The position numbers were made by a program, and so were the translations under genes. Below the pieces are notes generated by a model. That model saw nothing but the letters and a program-made list of their open reading frames with translations. It did no database searches and was not told the DNA's origin. This document shows, piece after piece, positions 33,595-45,685 of a DNA stretch of 64,000 nucleotides (position 1 is its first letter; each line of letters begins with the position of its first letter). The stretch comes from Oscheius sp. JU75 (taxonomy: Eukaryota; Nematoda; Chromadorea; Rhabditida; Rhabditidae): positions 5,332,001 to 5,396,000 of the forward strand of contig JASJZC010000005.1 of assembly GCA_037178855.1 (NCBI GenBank), in the 5' to 3' direction.

Positions 33595-35148
33595 TCATAC
33601 AATTCTCGTGTTTCCCTCCTCTTGTTTGAAACTTGGTTCGTAGTCTCTAACACGCACCGTTGTCTGTAGTTCCATTGAATAAGGCTCTAGCTGACTCATT
33701 CCGAAATACCCAACTGATCCATTTCCAGCTGGAACAGCTTCGAATAAGCGCCTGTTGACCTTGATCACTATCAACGCAATCTCCAGTGTTTTCTGACAAA
33801 AATCTTCGCCTTTGCTTTGCTTCGGCATACTGGAAGAGAAAGAGTCGTACCACCCAGTCTCACTCTAGTGTCCTGTCGAGGTAATCGAGCATGAAAAAGT
33901 GCTGGTTCCGCTCGGCTACTTCACACCTTATGCTCATACCTAACGCTTACCAAATCAACCAAAGACCGCTCACTTCTCTCCTTCTCCTACCCGATTCTCT
34001 CAAAAAGGAATTCGCCCGACAATTGATTCCGCTCTCCACCCGCTTACGTCCGATTGCGCAGATTTTAAACTGTTTATGCTGATGTCTTCCGTCATACCTG
34101 CACCGGAAGGGCATAAAAGAAGAGCGAGTACTCACTACTACTGTATGGAGACCGCTCCCTCTCAAGACTTGTTATTTCATCTAAACACTTGTTATTGACC
34201 ACAAACTCTCTTTTATTACCTCGTTTACTGACTACTTCAAAGGTCACGCCTTCCCCTTCTTCCAGTGTCACTTTCACAATATTTCTAGTAGGAACCTCTG
34301 CTAGACATTCCCTCTTCAAACTTTCCCAAAGTTATGTGCCCACGTTAGTAACGCTCCAGTGGACTTAATAGAGGTAGTCAACTTTTTTCACTCGGTCTGG
34401 AGTGAACATGAACCATCTTTGCAGGCCCAACCACAGATCCAATAGATCACAGTAAATTCGTGCGCGTCTAGTCAATAATCTCGTATTTATCTATCTGGCG
34501 AAAACATCCAAACTGGAGATACGCCCACCTTTTTTGTGTTCTGTTGTACAAAAACTGACTTGCAAATGAAGGTCTTCACACCGTGAACAGCTTACCATAG
34601 AATATGTAGGTTCTCTATTTTTAGCCATTCATTCTCTTCACGATCCGGTTTTTCGTCCGGTCCGTACGTCAAGAGGAAGGATTCTCGATCAGAAAGTGAC
34701 CGGGAATTTTCTAACGAATAAGACTCTTGACCTTGTTCGCGGGTAACCGACCTTCTGGAGATCACGCGCGCTGTTTCAGTTACAACGCGAGAGTTCTTGT
34801 TTTTGGGAGACAAACTGGAATCAGTCAGATCGCACAACGACGTTACTTTTGGAAGACGTGTAGGTAGAGGAGAATGTGGTAGTGGGACATGAATAACCAA
34901 CAATTGTCCAAAATCTACGAGAAATTGGGGGAATACAGACTTAGTCATGGTGCGAAAGTCATTAAATTGATTCCTTGACGTAAGCCAACAGGTTTCTTGA
35001 TTGGAGACAAGTATTTATTCTTTATCAATGATAAACTATTGACCCTTTCATTCTCTCCGTAGCCTGTATCGCAGTTTTTTCGCCATTTCTGCTGAGTCCA
35101 GTAGAAATATTCTTCTTCTGAAAAAGAAACAGATAGACTCTCTTCCAA
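33595..35148 (-). CDS. Hypothetical multi-exon gene, weak
   Basis: A run of minus-strand open segments with protein-like composition: SFSEEEYFYWTQQKWRKNCD just after a TCTTTTTCAG acceptor near 35122; FPQFLVDFGQLLVIHVPLPH...EENEWLKIENLHIL (about 34930-34600); RECLAEVPTRNIVKVTLEEG...REFVVNNKCLDEITSLERER (about 34310-34140); and a last one, EDFCQKTLEIALIVIKVNRR...SVGYFGMSQLEPYSMELQTT, ending at 33595. Order and strand are consistent with one gene, but I could not fix the start codon or every join, and no family is recognised. It may be a fast-evolving or decaying gene. Confidence 0.35.
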
Positions 35149-38100
35149 AGAGTCTTACCAGATTTGTCCTCATACAAGGATCTAGTTATTCACGTGAACA
35201 GTTTTGTCTATTACACCAGAGCTCTGTCAGAACGTCTACGCTTGCTGTTCCAAAAACCATCTTGTCAGAACTTTACGAAATCTCCCTCTTGCTGGTGAAT
35301 GGTCACAATACTGACTTCTTCTCAGAAACTGATAGAAAACTCATAGACAACGCGACCAGATCGAAAAGGTCCACCGCAAAGAGACTTGCTACACTATTGG
35401 GTAGTAATGTTTTCACGTTCTCTCCGCTCCTCAACCCCCCCCCTATTATCCCTTTTTGGACCCTTTGGGAGATGGTTCATCTTGTGATAGCAGGACTAGC
35501 CAAATTGACCTCTATTCTCGAAGAAGTGTCCCACAACAGGATGTACTTCTTTGCGCTCCATTGAACCGTCAAAAGCCAATCTTTGGTAGAATTCTTCCTC
35601 CTGAGATATATTCGTATCTTTCTGTCGCATTCGCGTCCCTAACTACCTTCCGGCCCTTTTCTTTCCAGCCATATGACCTATGTTTTGGTTGCTGGAAAAC
35701 AACTGCTCACTCAGTTGACTGAAATCACAGTCTTCTTTTCGTATCGTCAAAAACAAATTGAAATCTACGGAATAATTGATACGCGTATTCCTTTTTCATA
35801 CAGTTTTCGCCGGCTTATCAATCTCGGGAACCTGTCTCGCCACACGCGTCTTTGCATAATTTTTCCCTAGGTGCGTAACTGTCCGCAGTAATCTTGCCTC
35901 ACCCCGAGCCCCGCCTCGATCATAAACCCCTGAGCTCATTTTGCAGGGACACCCATCTCTCAAAGATCTCTATTCGTTTGTTTGATTAGCCTTTTTAAAT
36001 GGCCGGACCCAGACGATTTCTCAATTCGTAGGAACTAAAAGATTCGGAAAGTTTCCAATTAGTCCATTTCATCGAGCCTTCAGTTACATTTGAGCAGTTT
36101 TCTGTACTTTCCCTGAGAGAATCTAATCATTTTGGAACAAAGTTTACTCTTCCAATTAAGCAAGTTCTCACACAAATTACTCGGAAACGAGCATGACTTC
36201 TGGTGACGTAGGGAACAGTGCTGATTAGAAACTCAAACTGATCTCCTGTAACTCGACCGGAAAGTGGTCTCTATCCGGTGGACAGAGATAGAAGGAGCGT
36301 CAACTCTGGCCGATTAGGATACATCGATCTCAAATCCAGCTCCCGGGATTAGCCCCTCGGCTGCTCTGCTTCTTCTTTCCAGCCAAATAATCTTTTTGTC
36401 TTCCTCAATTGTCCACTATCGTTCCGGTTTCTTCTTGAACCTGCTCTCGAATTCCGAGGTGTAGCCTTTCAGGAAGCACTTTTTGACCTCTTCAGCATCT
36501 CGTCTATAGGTTCTTACCGTATTCCTTTTTGACGCACAACATTATTCCGCACTGAATAGCAATAGATTCAATCGGATTACCGTAGACTTGTACTCGAACA
36601 GTATTTTGACTGGAACGAAGTCTGCAGTTCCCACGCCGATCTTGTTCCAGGATTACATTTCCTCTGCGCATTTCCGAAGTCTCCGCAGCCTTTCCTCCTC
36701 TAGAACGACAAAGTCAACTCTTCAATAAGCCTCGGGGTTCAACTAGTTGTCAATGAATCATATGAAAGAGGAAAAGGCAATCAACCTTTGCTTTAGATTT
36801 CTTCTCTGCGAGTTCGCCTCGTGGAAGCCAGCAATTGGAGGCGACATAAAAGACTCGCTCCAATGCTCGCACTTTTTGGCAATTTACGTTCTGAACCAAC
36901 AATCACATTCTTCACAAAATTTTCAGTCTTTAATCCGTTTCCAGCTGATTCAGTAGGGAGTTCGTCAGCCGGCTCTCGCCCACTCTTCATGCCATTTACA
37001 TAAGTTGCTACCAGGTTAAGTGTTCCTTTCAAACAACTTAATTTATACGAGACACGTCACTTTGCAGCCAAAGTGCTAATCGAAAGAGTTATATGGCGGA
37101 TATCTCTCGTACATTTCTTGTTCCCTTCCTCAACAATGTTAAGCCTTTTGTTATCCCTTCCAAAAATACACTAATAGAGTTACCGTCCGTTGTTTATTAC
37201 CGGGGGCGTCGCTCAAGTTCAATTGCCCCGAGGGCTGCTGCTCCCAGCAGCTGATTTTGAATTTGCGAAGGGTGATTATTGAGTAGAGGAGAATAAAACG
37301 TTTATGTGCACGCGAAACGTTCATCTGCTGCTCAAATGAGGGAGAAGGGATCCAGACCTTCTCGACTCACTTATTCATCACGTCGACGACTTCCTGATGG
37401 CCTCTGCTCACTTTCGAGGCTCTCTCTTGCCCTCTCTCTGTTGGATTGATGAGAGAACATGGCAACTTCCCTTTTCAAGATTAAAGCCGATCTTTCAAGC
37501 CACAAAACTCAATCTTCAGACCCAAAACTCGTCCCCCTTCTAATAATAAGAACAGACCGAAGTTATAAACAGTAGATTAGGAACAGCTGAAATTCCAATG
37601 GCTATTCAATGATCTTCCTATTCCTCGTTGTCTAAGAAATTCTTTAAATTCTTGATTCGATGTAGCGACCAGAGCAGAAAAATGTCAGCCATTTCCGGGC
37701 ACGTCCACTCCTCTGCAGGCTCCAGACGAATTCGTTCTGTGTTTATAAGTGTTCCTGAAGCTATTGATTGCACGTCTCTTTATTGGCCAAGGTTTTCTTA
37801 ATCTCTTCACGAGATTCACTGAAAAGATGCTTCTTCTCGCTCGTAATATTTTGAAGAGTCTCTTCCTTCTTCGTTTTCTTTCAATTGTTCACCTTTTGGC
37901 CTCCAGTCGTCCTCCTCTGAATGCTCTCTTAATTACCGGAGAAGCCGACTAAAAAAGCCCCAGAGAAGGAGATAATTACAACGAAGGAACCCTAATTGTT
38001 TCAGTTTTGCCATCTTTTCCCAAGGGGTCATGTCTCTCGCTCTTACTTCCCCCGCACAATATGGACAATATTCTGGAAATTGGTGAGGAAATTGAATAGG

Positions 38101-38383
38101 TTCCTCTCCTCTTCCTCGGTTCTGTCATCGAGAGGAGAGGATTAGGAGAGAGAGCCGTCTCTCCCTCCGATTTCACGCTCCTTGTTTCAACAACTCTTCT
38201 AAATAGCTAATCAAGCAGAATAGTCTCTCTGTTTTTGAGATAATCAGCTGCTCCGAACGCGTGTTCACTTTCCAGCTACTCTTTTTGATGATGAGCAATA
38301 ACGAATTCTGTTCTTTTAGTCGCTATTTCTCTGCTCTTTCAATAAACAAAAATTATCTTCTTTCAGCGGGTCCCCTCATCAGA
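35149..38383. other. Gene-poor region upstream of the Ca2+-ATPase
   Basis: About 3.2 kb. One plus-strand segment near 35456-35640 (GDGSSCDSRTSQIDLYSRRS...) looks mildly coding, but it has no traceable gene around it. The rest reads as non-coding, with pyrimidine-rich tracts. CTTCTTTCAG at 38357-38366 just before the ATPase start indicates a 5' UTR intron or trans-splice site, so part of this stretch may be an upstream intron or promoter. Confidence 0.4.
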
Positions 38384-41300
38384 ATGCCTTCCGGCGACGG
38401 TGGCGAGTTCGGCGTTACGCTGAAGGAGCTGCGCGAGCTCATGGAGCTCCGCAGCCACGAGGCCCTCGAAAAGGTTTCCCTCTAAAACATCTTCTCCCCA
38501 ACCAAATGATTCCAGGTGAACAGCCAATTCGGAGGAATCGAAGGACTCTGCGCCAAGCTCAAGACCGACCCACTCAACGGCCTGCCCAATGATCCAGCTG
38601 TCCTCGAAGAAAGACAGAGAGTCTTCGGGAAGAACGAAATCCCTCCCGCGGCGTCGAAATCCTTCTTGAGGCTTTGCTGGGAAGCTGTTCAGGTACTTTT
38701 TCGGGTTTCAAGTCCTACGTCACATTAAGGACATAACTCTGATTATCCTGCTTCTCGCGGCTATCTTCTCCCTCGCCATATCCTTCTATAAGCCTCCAGA
38801 AGGAACAGGTATCCTCCTCAGAACACAATCTCTTGATCCGAATTTTCCCCAGGTCACGATGAGTCAGAATCCAAGTCGAACTGGATCGAAGGAGCGGCCA
38901 TTCTCTTAGCCGTCTGTGTAGTAGTATTGGTAACCGCCATCAATGATTGGACGAAGGAAAGACAGTTCCGAGGTAAGTAGAAAGATCATAGTTTTAACGG
39001 AACAAACTGGTTTCTGCCGTCATTTGCGTCATAAACAATGCGCTCGTAAAAGGACTTAGAGACTGCTAATTTTGGTTTGGGCTGAAGGGTGTTGGGGAAA
39101 GATTTCCGACTGATGATATTTCAGGACTCCAGTCGAAAATCGAAACCGAGCACAAGTTCTCTGTGATCCGTGGAGGACATCCCGTCGATATCGTTACGAA
39201 CGAACTCGTTGTCGGAGACGTGGCTCGCGTCAAATATGGTCAGTCTTCGTTTTCTGGAAGACAATAACGAATACTAGGTGATCTTCTTCCAACTGATGGA
39301 ATCATCATCCAGTCCAACGACCTCAAAATCGACGAGTCTTCTCTGACCGGAGAGTCTGACATGATCAAGAAGAGTCCAGAGACCGACCCGGTTCTGCTGT
39401 CAGGAACTCATGCTATGGAGGGTAGTGGAAGGTGAGAAAACCAAAAGAGCTCTCTTCCACGCTGCTGCACTTTACTCACACTCTTTAGACTCCCCCTACT
39501 CATGTAGACAACAATTTTTGGGGCGGAAGTGAGTCGGTGGTCTTTGAAGGTGTCAGCCAAATTGCTCCAAATCGTTTTGGAAGGGGGTGGAAGGGGAAAG
39601 ACGACAAAAAGAGGGACTGGAAATAGGGATATTTTCAGATTCATCATCACGGCCGTGGGATTGAACTCACAGACGGGTATCATCATGAGTTTGTTAGGGG
39701 CCACAAAAGAGGAAAAAGACGACGACGGAAAGAAGAAGAATGGCAAAAAGGTCAAGGACGATGTAGAGGCTAGTCGGACAACTGAGATCACTAATGGAGC
39801 GATCGTCGGAAACGGCCTCGGCAATGGAACTGAGAAACCGAGAAAGTCTTCCGAAACTGATCTGGTTGAAGAGGAGGGAAAAGTGACCAAATCTGTTCTC
39901 CAGGCCAAGCTGTCCAACTTGGCTCTCCAGATCGGATACATTGGTAGGCGATAGTCTCTCGTGTATAATAGCCTGTTCAGGATCTGTTGTTTCGGCTGCT
40001 ACCGTCATCATCCTCGTTCTGAGATACTGTATCTACAACTATGCGATCGAGGGGAAGACATTCAACGCGAATGACATTGCCTACTTCATCCAGTTTGTCA
40101 TCATCGGAGTTACTGTCTTGGTCATTGCTGTTCCCGAGGGTCTTCCTCTTGCCATCACTCTCGCCTTGACATATTCCGTCAAGAAGATGATGAAGGACAA
40201 CAATCTCGTCAGACACTTGGATGCTTGTGAGACCATGGGTAACGCCACTTCCATCTGCTCCGACAAAACTGGAACACTGACGACGAACAGAATGACATGT
40301 GTCCAGCAGTTTATCAACAGTGAGTTCGATTGTGTTTTGTCAACTGGAATTCATTACAGAAGTCTTCTACAAAGGCCCTGTTCCATCATGGGACTCTTTG
40401 GATGCCAGGACAAGACAGATTCTGATTGACTGTATTTCGATCAACAGTGGCTACTCCTCACAAGTTCTGGCCCCGAAAGAGGCTGGAGGTCAGAAAGAAC
40501 AGGTACGCTCAAAAAACCTATCTATTACATTCGTTTGTTCAGGTCGGTAATAAGACCGAGTGCGCCCTCCTTGGTTTCGTCCTTGACGTTGGAAAGAGCT
40601 ACGACGAGATCCGAAGAAGCAATCCGGAAGAGAGTCTCTTCAAGGTGTACACATTCAACTCGTCGAGAAAGTCCATGATGACTGTCGTCAGGTTGCCCAG
40701 CGGTGGCTACAGAATCTACGCCAAGGGAGCCTCCGAGATCATTTTGTCTCGCTGCTCCTACCTTCTTGGCAAAGAAGGAGTCATCGAGTCGTTCGGAGAG
40801 CACCAAATTGCCGAAATGACCAGAAATGTCATCGAGCCGATGGCTTCCGATGGTCTGAGAACAATCGGAATTGCTTACAAGGACATTCTTCCGAAAGGAA
40901 CTGCCCAGAATGACAACGAGGAAGAGTACGAAAGAGAAATCGACTGGGAAGACGAGGAGAAGATCCGAATGGGAATGACCGCCGTCGCTATCATGGGTAT
41001 CCAGGATCCCGTTCGTCCTGAGGTAATATAGTGTATAAGCTTGTCTTGAAATGACACATTCAGGTACCGGCTGCTATTGAAAAGTGTCAAAAGGCCGGAA
41101 TCACAGTAAGAATGGTCACTGGAGACAATATCAATACGGCCAGATCTATCGCAACGGCTTGTGGAATTCTGAAGCCCGGGTGTGACTTTATCGCTCTGGA
41201 AGGAAAAGAGTTCAATGCCAGGTATTGTAATCCTTTATTAACTGAAACACAAATATTAGAATCCGAGACGAGAACGGCAAAGTTTCACAAGCTAAACTGG

Positions 41301-43347
41301 ACGAGATCTGGCCCAAGCTTCGAGTTTTGGCTCGTGCCCAGCCTTCAGACAAATACGTCCTGGTCAAGGGAATCATCGACAGCAAACACACCAAGAATCG
41401 TGAGGTTGTAGCAGTAACAGGAGACGGAACCAATGATGCTCCGGCTCTGAAAAAGGCCGATGTCGGATTCGCTATGGGTATTGCTGGAACTGATGTCGCC
41501 AAAGAGGCTTCGGATATCATTCTCACTGATGACAATTTCACTTCCATCGTCAAGGTCTATTTTTCTTATTACGCTTGAACAAAATATGTTTCAGGCTGTG
41601 ATGTGGGGAAGAAACGTCTACGATTCGATCGCGAAGTTCCTTCAGTTCCAGCTCACTGTCAACGTCGTGGCTGTGACCATTGCCTTCATCGGCGCCTGTG
41701 CCATCTCGGATTCGCCCTTGAAAGCCGTTCAAATGCTCTGGGTCAACTTGATCATGGACACTTTGGCCTCTCTCGCCTTGGCCACCGAAATGCCAACGGA
41801 AGAACTTCTCGAGAGGTATTTCTCTTTGAGACAATGCATACAATCCGTTCAGAAAGCCGTACGGACGAACAAAGTCTCTGATCTCGAGAACGATGGTCAA
41901 GAACATCGTCGGACACGCTATCTATCAGCTGTTTATCCTGTTCGGAATCATGTTCTGGGGTTGGTTGATGGATCCGTCTTTTATCATTCAAATATCGCTA
42001 CTTATACCGCCCTATCTTAAACGCAATTATTCTACAATAGATCCTCTTTTGATTCCACAATACAGCTTGCCTCCAGGTTTTCTTGCCTGCTCATTTGCCT
42101 GTCCTATCCGCTATTTTCATCTGTCTCAGCCTGAAATAACTCTTATGTTTCAGGAGACAAACTTATTCCAAACACTCCTTCGGGAAGGAACCAGCAGTTG
42201 GGTGCCCCGCCTTCTCAACACTTCACTATCATTTTCAACGCCTTCGTTTTGATGACCTTGTGCAATGAGATCAACGCCAGAAAGATTCACGGAGAGAGAA
42301 ATGTCTTCAAGGTAATTCTTTGAAGATATCTTCCAATATGAGAGTGCAGGGTCTGCTCGGCAATCCGATCTTCTGTGTTATCTGGATCGGAACGCTCATC
42401 TCCCAGGTCCTGATCGTCCAGTTTGGAGGCAAATGGTTCAGTACGGCTCCTCTGGATGCTACCCAATGGATCATCTGTATTATCTGTGGAGTCTTCGAAC
42501 TTCTCTGGGGACAGGTCAGTTTCTCTTCCAGTTGTTAAAGTTTGTAGTTGAGTAGAACCAATTCTAAGTTTCTTGGTTTACACCGGCATGTTGTAGATTA
42601 TTACATCGATCCCGTCCTCCATTCTGCCCAAGTCGTTCCGATTCGGAAAGGGTGAAGTCCAGCCGACGAATATCCTTCTCACGGGCGAGTACGACACTCC
42701 CAGTTCGGTGACAGCTCTGCCGAAGATTGAGGGAGGAAGTGCCGAAAAGAGACCCGGACAAATGCTTTGGCTATTGGGTCTGACCCGATTACAGACACAG
42801 GTGCGTGCTCTCGACGAGAAGGAGAAGCATCCCCGAGTGATTGCACCTCTATGCACTATTTCAGATGCGCGTCGTGCAGGCCTTCCAGTCGAGTCTGCCC
42901 GACTCTCACCCCAACTCTCTGACCACATCAACGGCTGATCGTCTTAAGGCCAGTCTCCGACGCCAAAAGATTGCCATGGAGCTGGAGCAGCAGAAAAGTG
43001 CGTAGAGAGTCACAATTTCACTGAGTCACCTGTCTGCTCGCGCACTGTGCGCACAGTTTTGTCTTGTCCACAAATAGCGAAAGCCACCACTCTCTTTGTT
43101 TCCCATCTCTCCCCAAGAACATTCCACCAAAGTCTTTCTTCTCTCTTCTTTCTGTATATGTATTGCGCTCTAAAAGGCTAATTCCTGGCGGTGGCAGTGG
43201 TGGTGGTTTCTGTCCTTTGTCCGTAACTGTCCTTCTCCCTCTACTAACCTGTCCTCATTTTCAGGGTCTGGTTCTATACGAACCCGTCGACAGGTACATA
43301 ATGAGACATCAGAGAAGGATACAGCCGGAATGAAGTTCTCAGCCTAA
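38384..43347 (+). CDS. mca: Plasma-membrane Ca2+-transporting ATPase (PMCA, P2B)
   Basis: The start at 38384 gives [20 protein letters not shown], like other PMCAs. In order: M1-M2; actuator domain with [10 protein letters not shown]; a Lys/Glu-rich PMCA loop before M3; [13 protein letters not shown] (M4 calcium site); [15 protein letters not shown] with the phosphorylated Asp (near 40260); FVKGAS-type nucleotide site [23 protein letters not shown]; and [20 protein letters not shown] hinge. M5-M10 follow. The C-terminal tail holds the calmodulin-binding segment [25 protein letters not shown], split by a 64-bp intron. It exports Ca2+ from the cytosol, activated by Ca2+-calmodulin. Two ends are possible: reading on at 43000 stops at TAG 43003-43005, while splicing from 42998 adds [19 protein letters not shown]... 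to TAA at 43345-43347. C. elegans has mca-1, mca-2 and mca-3; which one this matches is not resolved. Confidence 0.95.
42800..42863 (+). other. 64-bp intron at the PMCA calmodulin-binding splice site
   Basis: GTGCGT...TATTTCAG interrupts the calmodulin-binding sequence exactly after LTRLQTQ. Its length is not a multiple of three. Retention keeps an open frame ([20 protein letters not shown]...) for about 45 codons to a stop at 42936-42938, giving a pump with an altered calmodulin domain. Mammalian PMCA genes have their alternative splice site C at this same residue. Confidence 0.6.
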
Positions 43348-43890
43348 CCCATCTCTCTTTTAACGTTTTCCTCCCATTTCCAAGTGCCCCCGTTCACCGG
43401 TGCTCGGTCTGACACGGTCCTCGGTCATTCTTCCCTTCCAGTAGAGAGTCTGACTCGATGTCCGTGTCCTGCCAATCCCTTCGTTTGCTCAGAAAGAGTT
43501 TTATATGTCTAAATATATTCAGAGAGAATATTCCATTTTCCCGTCCTCTGTGTACATACCCGTCTTTCCTACTTCTATCCCTTTTATAGTGTGCTATGTA
43601 GAACGAAAAAAATGAGAAAGCGGGCTTTTATTACTAGTAGGTGCCACGAGATAGCTCAAACGGCCGAGAGGCACAGACTCGACCGCGTTATTTATGTGTA
43701 ACACTGTGACCACAAAACTCTGTACTCTCGAGCATATTTTTTTCAATGATTCGTTCATCGAATCGCAAATAAACATCAACACAAACTGTTCTTCTTCCAC
43801 TTGCTTTCAGATAGCTTTTAAAACACTTGAAAACATAGGCGAAAGTTGTGCTGTAAAAGGTAGGAGTTTGCAAGGAATGCAGGAGTCACA
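43348..43890. other. 3' UTR / short intergenic region
   Basis: About 540 bp between the PMCA stop and the start of the tyrosine-motif gene. Pyrimidine-rich with no coding signal. It includes the likely PMCA 3' UTR and the next promoter. Confidence 0.35.
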
Positions 43891-44720
43891 ATGGGTGACC
43901 AATACGAGGATGTCAATGTGGAAGGAACCGAAACTGCGAAGGGACCAGCGAGTAAGGGTCCGGCTACCAAAGATCCTATGATCAAAGTTCCGACAACCAA
44001 GGCTGCAACTACCAAGCCCGAACCGGCAGGAGGAAGAGAGAATTATGCTACTGTGAATGCTGGACGAGCTGTTGGTGGTGGTGACAACTACGCAACAGTC
44101 AATGTTACCAAAAAGGGTCCTCCGACGAAAGCTGCTCCCGTCTCAAAGGCAGCACCAACTGTGGGAAAATATGAAGGAGGAGATCAGTACGAAGCTGTTG
44201 ATGAGAAGCGAGCTACTTCATCTATTTCCACAACTGTGGGCAGTGAAGACGCTGCCTTGAAGGCTGGACCTGTTTCTAAGGGTCCAGACATGAAAACGAC
44301 AAAAAGTACAAAGTCTTCCGAGGATGGAGACGAGTACGAGGGTGTGAAGAATGATGGTGGGGTGACGATTAACATAAAGTTTCCACAATGCCTACTACTA
44401 CTAGAACAGCTGCAAAGGGGACCAGGACGACGGCTTCGACAGCCGAGAGATCAAACAAGAGCTGTCATTTCGAATCAGGAATATCAAAAGGAAGAACAGA
44501 AGAGACAAAAGGCGCAGAGAAAGAAGAAGAAGTGAAGAAAATCAAGATTGATCTTCTCATTTTTGGCATTGTCTTCCTGTCGCTCTTGGCCATCGGAATC
44601 CCGACAGTGATCATTGTTATCATCCTTCACGTCACTAAAAAAGCCTCCTTCGTGCCCGAATTCGTTCTTGGGGAGATATGGGAAACAAAAAACAGCGACT
44701 TTCTGCGAACGCAATGCTGA
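43891..44720 (+). CDS. Single-pass membrane protein with five repeated YxxV tyrosine motifs
   Basis: Starts MGDQYEDVNVEGTETAKGPA. The long N-terminal part is low-complexity Lys/Gly/Pro/Thr sequence with KGP, SKGP and TKAA repeats and five tyrosine motifs in an acidic or Asn context: DQYEDV, ENYATV, DNYATV, DQYEAV and DEYEGV. A 53-bp intron (about 44357-44409, donor GTGGGG, acceptor AGAACAG) shifts the frame to a Thr-rich then Lys/Glu-rich stretch (EKEEEVKKIKI). One hydrophobic segment follows (DLLIFGIVFLSLLAIGIPTV and IIVIILHV), then a tail of about 24 residues ending FLRTQC. No signal peptide. If the N-terminus is cytosolic, the tyrosines would suit SH2 or PTB docking after phosphorylation, but the residue at -2 is Asp/Glu, not the hydrophobic of an ITIM. 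I know no named family. Function is inference. Confidence 0.7.
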
Positions 44721-44833
44721 CCTATGAATAAAAGTCGATGGAGTCTTGAGTTCTAAGCCTAATCCAGCGACTGGTCCGTGGGGAAGCCTTGACCCCACGC
44801 CCTATTTGTTCGCAGCCGATTCACACTGTTGGC

Positions 44834-45685
44834 ATGTTTCTTCTTTTGGTCGTCCTTCTGATTCCTATTGTCGACACATGTGATATTCAAGCTGAGATCA
44901 TGCTCGACTCTCCCACAAAGCCAGTCTTTGCCCAGTTCACCTTCCACAATGAGAGCAGAGGAGAGATGTGAGTTCTTGTTCACATTTGGACCAAATTCCC
45001 TTACTTTTATGGCTCGACAAAGAGAGTTTCTTTGAAAATACTAGGATTACTGTCATATTCCACAAGGAAGAGCATGTAAAGGTACCAGCTGATTGCGGTC
45101 CCAGATGGCGCTACTCGTGCCCTTCGACCCCAATGTTCAGTTGATAAGGTCGCAGAGAGCGTTTAGTCAGGCCATGTACCACGATCCTTTAAGATCAAAC
45201 GAGTCGATTTTAGGTATGAACTACAGCCTCTTCAGAAACCCTTCAAAATTAAAATCGTCGGAGTCATGTGCAACATGAAGCCCACAACTTTGAAGGTAGG
45301 AAGGATAAAATGGGAGCGGGAATCATTCGGGATTTGCAGACATGGCTGAAGAGACCGGAGAATCCTGATGTACCACCTGTTGGAATGACTTTTGCCTTCT
45401 TGGAGGGAATGGGAGACATCAGCTACATGGTTAGTCACACTTTCCTGAATCTTCGAATCCCTCCTAAAATAGAAGTTCGGCTGTAAAGCTATCTCTTTCG
45501 AGAAACACATGACCATTCGTATGCTCGCAATACAAATTCGTTCTGTGGAATAGCGAGTCTATCTCACTGTTCAGTTCACAGGCTATAAAAAAAACTTTCA
45601 GGTGTACAGCGACATGGGACCAAGAGTCATGGGCCGAACTGGAGTAGTCTGTGGATTTGGTGACTGTGGCGGACACGGAAAATGA
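44834..45685 (+). CDS. Small secreted nematode protein of a Cys-containing family (unknown function)
   Basis: The start at 44834 gives a clean signal peptide, MFLLLVVLLIPIVDT, cleaved before CDIQAEIMLDSPTKPVFAQF. An upstream in-frame ATG at 44789 would add 15 residues before it. The next exon gives ITVIFHKEEHVKVPADCGPR with WRYSC; the last exons give FAFLEGMGDISYMVYSDMGP then RVMGRTGVVCGFGDCGGHGK and the stop at 45683-45685. The layout CDI...ADCG.W...LxGxGxI.Y.V...GxVCG.. resembles a family of secreted proteins common in C. elegans whose function I do not know. The middle joins (about 45130-45300) are uncertain. It starts 114 bp after the tyrosine-motif gene's stop, close enough for an operon. 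Confidence 0.6.

Noticed and set aside
39408-39941. 177-codon minus-strand frame antisense to the PMCA gene
   Set aside because: Fully explained as the shadow of the low-complexity PMCA loop exon on the other strand.
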